From: an uncultured Paraburkholderia sp.
GTDB taxonomy: Bacteria > Pseudomonadota > Gammaproteobacteria > Burkholderiales > Burkholderiaceae
Assembly (NCBI GenBank): GCA_937917025.1
Contig: CALFSF010000596.1
Location: 1 to 20,895, forward strand
DNA length: 20,895 nucleotides
Direction: 5' to 3'
The notes beneath the pieces are model-generated. The model searched no databases and was not told where the DNA came from. It was given only the letters and a program-made list of their open reading frames with translations. Both the position numbers and the translations under genes were made by a program. Shown here piece by piece: positions 16,010 to 20,895 of this stretch; position 1 is the first letter of the stretch; every line of letters begins with the position of its first letter.

Positions 16010-16212
16010 CTCGAGTTCCTGATGCAGGGTGGTAAGCGGCGACGCCGCGCGATGGAATGCGCTTTCGGCGGTAGTCGTCGGGCAGGACGACAAATATAAA
16101 CACTTCCCTGATTTCCTGCCCAGGGCCGTGGCCGTGCGCCGAAGTTAAAATGGTTCATGCGCCCTATCCCTGTCGCGCGCGGCGCATTGTGCGCGGCACA
16201 CTCCGACTTCAA

Positions 16213-16947
16213 ATGAACCACGAATTCTTTCCGGACGCAGCGCCTGGCCGCACCGGTCAAATCAGCACCAGCCAACCCGTTGCATCGACAACCGTCACGC
16301 GCGAATCGCTCGAAGCGCTGCTTGGCGGCGCCACGACGCCGCCTTCATTCGAAGACTGCGTGTTCGACATGGCTGATCTCTCGCGACTCGACCTGAGCGG
16401 ATGCCATTTCACGCGCTGCACGCTGGTGGAAGCGTCGTTCTTCGGCGCGCAGCTCAATGGCACGCGCTGGCGCAGTTGCCGCGGGCGGCAGGCCGATTTT
16501 GGCGCCGCCGATCTTCACGATGCGACGTTTCGCGCCTGCGATCTCAACAACACCAGCTGGCGGCGCGCGAAACTCGCGTCGGTATCGTTCAGCGAGAGCA
16601 AGCTGACGGGCGCCACGTTCGAAAACGCTGCCACGCTCGGTTTGCAGTTCAGCGAATGTCTGCTGATCGGCGCGGACCTGCGCGGCGTGTCGTTCAGAAA
16701 GGCGACGCTCGCCCAGCTCGATTTCTCCGATGCCGATCTTGGAGGCGCTGACTTCCGCGACGCCGTGTTCAACGGCGGCAGTCTGCGCGATGCTTCGTTG
16801 AAGAACGCGCGCTTTGCCGGCGCGGATCTGCGCGACGCCGACCTCGGTGGCCTGCGCCTCACGGATGCCGCGCAGTTTCGCGGCGCGACGATTTCGCACG
16901 CGCAGGCCGCGCTGCTGATGGAAGAGCTTGGACTGCGGGTCGCGTAA
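16213..16947 (+). CDS. Pentapeptide-repeat protein
   Basis: A 244-residue protein built mainly of A(D/N)LxX-type pentapeptide repeats from about residue 50 to the end, for example FDMADLSRLDLSGCHFTRC and GADLRGVSFRKATLAQLDF, with the central Leu/Phe at five-residue intervals. Such sequences form a right-handed quadrilateral beta-helix. Some family members mimic DNA and protect gyrase (Qnr, MfpA); no such role can be claimed here because Qnr-specific features are not visible. The first 40 residues are not repetitive. The ATG at 16213 is chosen since the following sequence MNHEFFPD begins the ordered part; an in-frame ATG at 16150 would add 21 basic residues. Neither has a strong ribosome site. 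No signal peptide. Confidence 0.88.
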   Translation: MNHEFFPDAAPGRTGQISTSQPVASTTVTRESLEALLGGATTPPSFEDCVFDMADLSRLDLSGCHFTRCTLVEASFFGAQLNGTRWRSCRGRQADFGAADLHDATFRACDLNNTSWRRAKLASVSFSESKLTGATFENAATLGLQFSECLLIGADLRGVSFRKATLAQLDFSDADLGGADFRDAVFNGGSLRDASLKNARFAGADLRDADLGGLRLTDAAQFRGATISHAQAALLMEELGLRVA

Positions 16948-16948
16948 G

Positions 16949-16979
16949 GGTAAGCGAACGATGCAACGATCTGCTTACC
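16949..16979 (+). repeat. Inverted repeat after the pentapeptide-repeat gene
   Basis: GGTAAGC at 16949-16955 and GCTTACC at 16973-16979 are perfect complements across a 17-base gap that also contains the direct repeat AACGAT twice. No T run follows, so it is not an intrinsic terminator. It lies just upstream of the proposed AtpE promoter and may be an operator. Confidence 0.4.
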
Positions 16980-16989
16980 TGTGACGTAA

Positions 16990-17034
16990 TTGAACGTCCG
17001 CGTGGGGCTCGCGAGAATCGGGTCGTAGCGAGCC
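16990..17034 (+). promoter_or_regulatory. Putative sigma70 promoter and leader stem for the orphan AtpE gene
   Basis: TTGAAC (16990-16995) and GAGAAT (17013-17018) are separated by exactly 17 bp, matching the consensus at about five and four of six positions. A start near 17025 would give a leader of about 33 bases. GGCTCGC (17006-17012) and GCGAGCC (17028-17034) form a perfect 7-bp inverted repeat spanning the -10 element, a position suited to a repressor. The ribosome site GGAG lies 9 bases before the ATG at 17058. Confidence 0.4.
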
Positions 17035-17057
17035 ATGCAACCCACCGGAGAAAGCAG

Positions 17058-17297
17058 ATGACCAACGTCTCGTTCGTCGCACTCGCATGCGGCCTCATCA
17101 TCGGACTCGGCGCGATCGGCGCGTGTATCGGTATCGGCATCATGGGCGGCCGTTTCATCGAAACATCCGGCCGTCAGCCGCAGATGATGACCGAGCTGCA
17201 AACGCGGATGTTCCTGCTCGCCGGACTGATCGACGCGAACTTCCTGATCGGCGCCGGCATCGCGATGATGTATTCGTTCGCCAACCCGTTTCACTGA
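17058..17297 (+). CDS. atpE: ATP synthase F0 subunit c paralogue, isolated from any atp operon
   Basis: A 79-residue proteolipid with the two-helix hairpin of subunit c. Helix 1 has the glycine-rich packing motif (GLGAIGACIGIGIMGG), the polar loop has R39-Q40-P41, and helix 2 carries the ion-binding acid as D59 in LLAGLIDANFLIG. The residues around it are those of proton-type rings; the extra sodium ligands are not evident. It matches the normal Burkholderia AtpE closely in helix 2 and the C-terminus (FANP) but is about ten residues shorter at the N-terminus. Neither neighbour is an atp gene, so it is an orphan copy with its own likely promoter and a good ribosome site (GGAGAAAG). It could be incorporated into F0 rings or serve another role; all ring-critical residues are kept. 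Confidence 0.88.
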   Translation: MTNVSFVALACGLIIGLGAIGACIGIGIMGGRFIETSGRQPQMMTELQTRMFLLAGLIDANFLIGAGIAMMYSFANPFH

Positions 17298-17339
17298 TCC
17301 GCGAACGACCGGCAAACGCCACGCGACGGGCGGCGGTTC

Positions 17340-17741
17340 TTACTGAAGCGTCTGCGCCAGTAGCTGCGCGACCTGCTGGAATGCACCGGTAAGCGCGGAA
17401 TCGATGCCATATTGCTCGCTGAGCAACGCGCCGGGATCGAGATAATCGACGCATACCGGTTCCCGCGCGTCCTGCCAGATCACGATCTTTAGCGGCAATT
17501 CCAGCGCGGCGTGCGGATTGGCCTGCATGACCGGTGTTCCGCCCCTCGGATTGCCGAAGAGAATCAGCCGCGTCGGGCGCAGCGTCGTTCCGGATTGTGC
17601 CGCGGCGGCGGCCTGATCGATGTCGGCGAAAATCGTCATGCCGCGTGAAGTCAGTGCCTCGGTGACAAGGTGTACCGTGCGGTCGAAATCGAAACGGCTT
17701 TGCACTGTGACGACGGCAGGCGGTGCGGTGAAGGCGGGCAT
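17340..17741 (-). CDS. DUF302 protein
   Basis: A 133-residue protein matching the DUF302 pattern: an N-terminal strand VVTVQSRFDFDRTVHLVTEAL, the central FADIDQAAAAAQSG, then LILFGNPRGGTPVMQANPHAALELPLKIVIWQD and a closing YLDPGALLSEQYGI. Members are small soluble proteins sometimes linked to oxidative or metal stress; no activity is established. The ATG at 17741 lies 8 bases after AGGA; an ATG two codons earlier (17747) is too close to that site. The first gene on the left, atpE, converges on it with a 42-bp gap. It is divergent from the RraA-family gene. Confidence 0.87.
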   Translation of the reverse strand: MPAFTAPPAVVTVQSRFDFDRTVHLVTEALTSRGMTIFADIDQAAAAAQSGTTLRPTRLILFGNPRGGTPVMQANPHAALELPLKIVIWQDAREPVCVDYLDPGALLSEQYGIDSALTGAFQQVAQLLAQTLQ

Positions 17742-17884
17742 GGTCATGATCCTGTGCGGTTGGCTCGCTGGCGGAAGCGCAGCACGGCTGCCGCCAGCAT
17801 ACTGCGCTTTGATACCGACGACGGACAGCGCGTGCGTACGCGTAATCCCTGGCGGGCGTGGGCATGATCGTAGCGATAACATCG

Positions 17885-17903
17885 GCCGGCAAAACGCGCC
17901 GGC
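17885..17903. repeat. GC-rich inverted repeat in the leader of the RraA-family gene
   Basis: GCCGGC at 17885-17890 and 17898-17903 frame the 7-base loop AAAACGC. The pairing continues after a two-base bulge as ACAT/ATGT. It lies 46 bp before the ATG at 17950 and would fold in the 5' leader or act as a dyad. No T run follows. Confidence 0.35.
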
Positions 17904-17949
17904 ATGTCATGTCGCGAACCCGTCTGAATCTCACCACGGAATCCATCCG

Positions 17950-18714
17950 ATGACTTCGACCGAACACCCCGTCAGCGAAGCAGCGCTCGAAAAGCTTCGC
18001 CATGTCAGCACCGCCACGCTCACGACGCAACTCTTCAAGCACGGTCTGCGCAACGTGTTCCTCCAGGGCGTCGTGCCGCTCGTGAAGCCCGCCGCCGATG
18101 CGCCGAATCTCGTCGGGCCGGCCTTTACGCTGCGCAATATCCCGGCGCGCGAGGACATCGATCACGTCGGCATTTTTCAGGACCCTGACCATCCGCAGCG
18201 CAAGGCGATCGAAACCGCGCCGCCTGGCAGCGTGTTCGTGCAGGACTGCCGTGGCGAACGCAGCGTCGCATCGGTCGGCTCGATTCTCGCGACGCGCCTG
18301 AAAATGCGCGGCGTCGCCGGCATGGTGTCGGATGGCCCGATCCGCGACAGCGCGACGATCGCCGCGCTCGGCCTGCCGCTTTTCTGCGCGGGCGCGAGCG
18401 CGCCGCTGAATCTGGCGAAGCATCACGCCATCGACGTCAACGTCCCGATCGGTTGCGGCGGCGTGGCGGTGTATCCGGGCGATATCGTCGTTGGCGATGC
18501 CGACGGCGTCGTGATCGTCCCGCGCCATCTCGCCGAGGAAATCGCGCACGCGGCGGCCGAACAGGAACTGATGGAAGCGTTCATCACGGAGCGCATCGAA
18601 GCGGGCGCGCCGCTGCGCGGCACCTATCCGCCGAACGACGAAACGCTGGCCGCTTACGGGGAGTGGCGCAAATCGCGCAACAAGGACGTGCCGAAGATGG
18701 GCCCCGCCGACTGA
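17950..18714 (+). CDS. RraA-family protein (HMG/CHA aldolase or RNase E regulator-like)
   Basis: A 254-residue protein of the RraA/demethylmenaquinone methyltransferase-like fold. The active-site signature is present: G110-x-x-L region (VGSILATRL), GMVSDGPIRD with R132-D133, and PGDIVVGDADGVVIVP at 176-191. In the aldolase members these residues bind a divalent metal and pyruvate-type substrates; in E. coli RraA, which is only about 160 residues, the fold inhibits RNase E. The extra length and the conserved Arg-Asp favour the aldolase or hydro-lyase type, so the common label as ribonuclease regulator is doubtful. The ATG at 17950 has only a weak, distant ribosome site (CGGAA about 10 bases upstream). 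Stand-alone, with a short self-complementary sequence but no terminator after it. Confidence 0.85.
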   Translation: MTSTEHPVSEAALEKLRHVSTATLTTQLFKHGLRNVFLQGVVPLVKPAADAPNLVGPAFTLRNIPAREDIDHVGIFQDPDHPQRKAIETAPPGSVFVQDCRGERSVASVGSILATRLKMRGVAGMVSDGPIRDSATIAALGLPLFCAGASAPLNLAKHHAIDVNVPIGCGGVAVYPGDIVVGDADGVVIVPRHLAEEIAHAAAEQELMEAFITERIEAGAPLRGTYPPNDETLAAYGEWRKSRNKDVPKMGPAD

Positions 18715-18760
18715 GGCGTTGCCGTTGACCTCAACGCGCAGCGTGATGCGTGAGCAGCCG

Positions 18761-18895
18761 CTACGCCCAGGTGAATGAATGGGCAGCCCGTAACAGCCCG
18801 CGGCGATCGGCATCGAATTTCATCTGGCCGAACGCGAAGCCGGTTGATGCGCCGCAACGCGGAAGGAGGTGATTTCGACCCTTGAAATCAGGCAC
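18761..18895 (-). CDS. Possible small protein, 44 residues, supported by a strong ribosome site only
   Basis: A GTG at 18895 lies 8 bases after AGAAGGAGG, a near-perfect Shine-Dalgarno sequence on the minus strand. The frame runs 44 codons (starting MPDFKGRNHLLPRCGASTG) to a TAG at 18761. No family is recognised and the composition is unremarkable. The ribosome site is one arm of the palindrome at 18862-18911, so it could instead be a by-product of that structure. Confidence 0.22.
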   Translation of the reverse strand: MPDFKGRNHLLPRCGASTGFAFGQMKFDADRRGLLRAAHSFTWA

Positions 18896-18911
18896 GAAGA
18901 ATGCCTCCTTC
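18862..18911. promoter_or_regulatory. Nested palindrome pairing a Shine-Dalgarno sequence with an anti-Shine-Dalgarno copy
   Basis: GAAGGAGG (18862-18869) is exactly complementary to CCTCCTTC (18904-18911). Inside, TGATTTC (18870-18876) is exactly complementary to GAAATCA (18884-18890) around a 7-base loop. On the plus strand AAGGAGGTGAT (18863-18873) is an 11-base match to the complement of the 16S rRNA 3' tail. The structure lies 33 bp before the start of the 97-residue protein gene, which has its own GAGGT ribosome site. A 10-codon frame from TTG 18882 to TAA 18914 could be a leader peptide. Function unknown. Confidence 0.5.
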
Positions 18912-18944
18912 TAACGTCACACGCCATGAATCATCGAGGTCAAT

Positions 18945-19238
18945 ATGGAAATCGAATCAACTGCATGGTTCCCGCTGGACCAGCACGCGCCTGTGCGCGA
19001 GGGCTGGTACGAGGTGCAGCTCGTCAACGGAGACACGGCCTTCGCGAAGTTCAGTGAAGGCGAGTGGACCGAGAAACCCATGCTCGTTTTTACACACTGG
19101 CGTGGCCTTGTTTCCGATCCCGCCAGGTCAGACGGAACAGAGACCATCGATGCCGAAGTCACGGCGGCCGAGGGCGTTCGTGCGGCATGGAACGCGTTTT
19201 TCCCCGGCATCGGTGGCGAGGCGCATCAGAAACACTAA
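18945..19238 (+). CDS. Small soluble protein of unknown function, 97 residues
   Basis: An acidic protein starting MEIESTAWFPLDQHAPVREG. The pattern WYEVQLVNGDTAFAKFSEGEW, with a Trp after a short strand pair, resembles small beta-rich domains such as DUF551 that are common in phage and accessory genes; this is a loose likeness and I assign no family. No signal peptide, membrane helix or cysteine is present. The ATG at 18945 has GAGGT 4 bases upstream. It stands alone between the RraA-family gene and the glycosyltransferase gene, which converges on it from the right with a 50-bp gap. The upstream palindrome at 18862-18911 may control it. Confidence 0.75.
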   Translation: MEIESTAWFPLDQHAPVREGWYEVQLVNGDTAFAKFSEGEWTEKPMLVFTHWRGLVSDPARSDGTETIDAEVTAAEGVRAAWNAFFPGIGGEAHQKH

Positions 19239-19288
19239 AAAGCGCTCGCTCGCGCCTGCCAGCCGCAGTTGCCAGGCGCGGCACATCG

Positions 19289-20833
19289 TCAATGCTCGTC
19301 CGGTGCGACGAGGCCTGTGCGGCGCTGCTTGCCCCACGCGCGTCCGCCGCGCAGAAAATGCAGCCAGCCCAGCGCCGCGCCCGCATGGCGTATCAACTGG
19401 AACGTGAACGGCTCGGCGATCGCGGCGGCCATGGCCATTCCGATGCTCGAGCCCGAGCGGTCGCCCGTCCAGCGACGGTACAGATGCACGCACCACAGGT
19501 AAAACACGAGATCGATGGCGGTTTTCACGCCGATCACGCTGAAGATCGAAATGACGATCGCGCCGTGGCCACCGAACACAAAGGCGAGCAGCAGCGCGAA
19601 TGCGGTGAGCCCATAGACCGGCTGCATCGTATCGATCGCCTTGACGGGCAGCATCAGCATGCCGAGCGTGCCGTAACGCGGATTGCCCGTCATGTCGCGA
19701 TTCCAGTACTGCGTCTGCAGAAAGCCCGCGAACCAGCGACGCCGCTGGCGAAGAAAACTCGCCAGTGTGCCGGGCGCATCGGTGCGCGCGTGCGCATTGC
19801 CGACCACGCTGACGTCCCAGTGCAAGCCGTGATCGACGGCGTGACGGCGCAGACGGTGAATCAGCTCGTAATCCTCGACCAGACACTGTGGGTCGAAGCC
19901 GCCGACGGCGATCAGCGCGTCGCGCCGGAACGACGCAAACGCGCCTGAAACCAGCAGCAGGCTGTCCGCGCGCATCCAGGCAAAGCGCGCGATGAAATTG
20001 CGCATGTACTCGTACGTCTGGAAGAACTGGAAGAGCCGCCCCGCAGTGGTCTTGCTGCAGACCGGCACGAGAATGCCCGTGGCGGCGACCAGGTCGGTGT
20101 TCGCGGCAAACGCGGCGCGCATCGCGAAGGTGGCGTCGGCGGCGAGCAGCGTGTCGGCGTCGACGGTCATCACCGTGCTGGTCGTCATGACGGTGATGGC
20201 CGCGTTCAGCGCGCGCGCCTTGCCGCCGTGCGGCACGCGCAGCCAGTAGAGATTCGGATGCAGCGTGCTCGGCGCGCTCAGTTCGCCTTCGGCAGGCGCG
20301 ACCAGACCAAAGCGACCTGTGAGGAGATCGCGTGTGCCGTCGGTCGAACCGTCGTCGGCGATGACGATCTGCGCGGGCCCGTGCGTCTGTTGCAGCAGCG
20401 CGGCGAGCGTCACGGGCAGCACGGCCGCCTCGTTGTGCGACGCGACGATCACGCCCATGTCCGGCATCGGCGCCGCTTTATCCGCGTGGGCCGCGTATGT
20501 TGCCGCGGCCGGTGCGGCTGGCGGCAGCATCGGGCGGATCAGCGGCAGCGTTTTCAGCGTGACGAACGCGAGCAGCAACGTGTCGTAGATCACGTACGCG
20601 ATGCCCGTCGCCCACGCGACGACGCCGTGCAGGAAGAACGCCCGCGCGAACAGCACCAGCCACAGGGCGACGACGCTGCAATGAATCGCCATGCCCAGCA
20701 TCGTCGCCGGACGCGGCAGGATGCGCGGCGAGGCGAGCGCGAGCGCGCCTTCGAGCGAAGCTTTCGCGCTTCGCGCCGCGTCGGCGGAATTCACGGGCGG
20801 GTTCTCGACGGGAAGGTCGACGTCGTGGGTCAC
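19289..20833 (-). CDS. Processive family-2 glycosyltransferase, membrane-bound
   Basis: Synthase-type GT2 enzyme. Two N-terminal membrane segments precede a cytoplasmic catalytic domain, and further hydrophobic segments follow near the C-terminus. Motifs, numbered from the upstream ATG at 20872 (subtract 13 for this start): GVIVASHNEAAVLP, DDGSTD (173-178), DAD (238-240), GGFD, the catalytic ED in LVEDYELIHRL (333-334) and QRRRW (376-380), the Q-x-x-R-W of processive synthases such as PgaC, cellulose and hyaluronan synthase. It uses a nucleotide sugar; the polymer is not known. The GTG at 20833 overlaps the TGA of the upstream gene as GTGA, favouring coupled translation, but the ATG at 20872, giving 527 residues and a 43-bp overlap, remains possible. 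No PilZ domain is seen. Confidence 0.88.
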   Translation of the reverse strand: MTHDVDLPVENPPVNSADAARSAKASLEGALALASPRILPRPATMLGMAIHCSVVALWLVLFARAFFLHGVVAWATGIAYVIYDTLLLAFVTLKTLPLIRPMLPPAAPAAATYAAHADKAAPMPDMGVIVASHNEAAVLPVTLAALLQQTHGPAQIVIADDGSTDGTRDLLTGRFGLVAPAEGELSAPSTLHPNLYWLRVPHGGKARALNAAITVMTTSTVMTVDADTLLAADATFAMRAAFAANTDLVAATGILVPVCSKTTAGRLFQFFQTYEYMRNFIARFAWMRADSLLLVSGAFASFRRDALIAVGGFDPQCLVEDYELIHRLRRHAVDHGLHWDVSVVGNAHARTDAPGTLASFLRQRRRWFAGFLQTQYWNRDMTGNPRYGTLGMLMLPVKAIDTMQPVYGLTAFALLLAFVFGGHGAIVISIFSVIGVKTAIDLVFYLWCVHLYRRWTGDRSGSSIGMAMAAAIAEPFTFQLIRHAGAALGWLHFLRGGRAWGKQRRTGLVAPDEH

Positions 20834-20895
20834 GGCAGCATCCGTTTCAATACCGATTTGCGGTCGATCCATTCGTGCTTGAGCGCGCCGCCGAT
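20830..20895 (-). CDS. C-terminal end of an upstream gene, cut by the window edge
   Basis: The frame is open from the window edge and ends at TGA (20832-20830). The visible 21 residues, IGGALKHEWIDRKSVLKRML followed by P, look like ordinary coding sequence but do not identify a family. The stop overlaps the GTG start of the glycosyltransferase by four bases (GTGA), so the two genes probably form an operon and share a pathway. Confidence 0.55.
   Translation of the reverse strand: MGGALKHEWIDRKSVLKRMLP

Noticed and set aside
16213..16947. Pentapeptide-repeat protein as a Qnr-type quinolone resistance factor
   Set aside because: Repeats alone do not show gyrase binding; Qnr-specific loops and dimer interface are not evident.
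16949..16979. Inverted repeat considered as a terminator of the pentapeptide-repeat gene
   Set aside because: The loop is 17 bases and no T run follows, so it is listed only as a repeat.
17155..18813. Minus-strand frame of 552 codons spanning atpE, DUF302 and RraA-family genes
   Set aside because: It is out of frame with all three recognised genes and has no family signature.
18901..19407. 168-codon plus-strand frame overlapping the 97-residue gene
   Set aside because: No ribosome site at its ATG, and a composition typical of an out-of-frame reading.

Overview
The window is GC-rich chromosomal DNA with the codon bias and gene families of Burkholderiaceae (Paraburkholderia, Caballeronia or Burkholderia). 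It holds an MdtABC-type RND efflux pair, a MocR regulator divergent from a YdeP-like molybdoenzyme, DedA fusion proteins, a nu-class GST, and an AtpE copy very like the beta-proteobacterial c-subunit. There are no rRNA or tRNA genes, no CRISPR array, and no transposase or phage genes. Species cannot be fixed from the sequence alone.

Layout, left to right. (1) 1-3972, minus: an RND inner-membrane pump (C-terminus beyond the window) and its periplasmic adaptor. Upstream, about 270 bp carries two adjacent operator-like palindromes. (2) 4245-5977, minus: a MocR-type regulator (GntR wing-helix plus aminotransferase domain) followed after 32 bp by a small stand-alone winged-helix protein. Divergent from it, 6130-8484 plus encodes a YdeP-family bis-MGD oxidoreductase; a good dyad lies between them. 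(3) 8429-11516, minus: two DedA-domain fusion genes in tandem, DedA-rhodanese and DedA-PAP2-LssY. The first overlaps the 3' end of the oxidoreductase gene tail to tail. (4) 11771-13766: a histidine phosphatase (plus) facing a calcineurin-like metallophosphoesterase (minus). (5) 13881-14803, minus: an unrecognised 270-residue protein whose stop overlaps the start of what looks like the N-terminal stub of an amidohydrolase. (6) 14804-15298: the largest gene-free stretch. It holds a helically phased GTAAC-type repeat array, a purine-rich tract with three copies of a short repeat, and a strong plus-strand terminator with no gene in front of it, which together suggest an unannotated small RNA. (7) 15299-18714: a nu-class GST (minus), a pentapeptide-repeat protein, an isolated AtpE paralogue, a DUF302 protein (minus) and an RraA-family protein. 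(8) 18715-18944: a nested palindrome that pairs a near-perfect Shine-Dalgarno sequence with an anti-Shine-Dalgarno copy, then a small protein of unknown function. (9) 19289-20895, minus: a processive family-2 glycosyltransferase, start-stop coupled to an upstream gene cut by the window edge.

Most genes are ordinary core or accessory genes of this group. The points most worth following are the candidate small RNA with its phased repeats, the orphan AtpE, the apparently inactivated PAP2 domain, the amidohydrolase stub, and the SD/anti-SD palindrome. Nothing in the window amounts to a clearly new multi-gene system.
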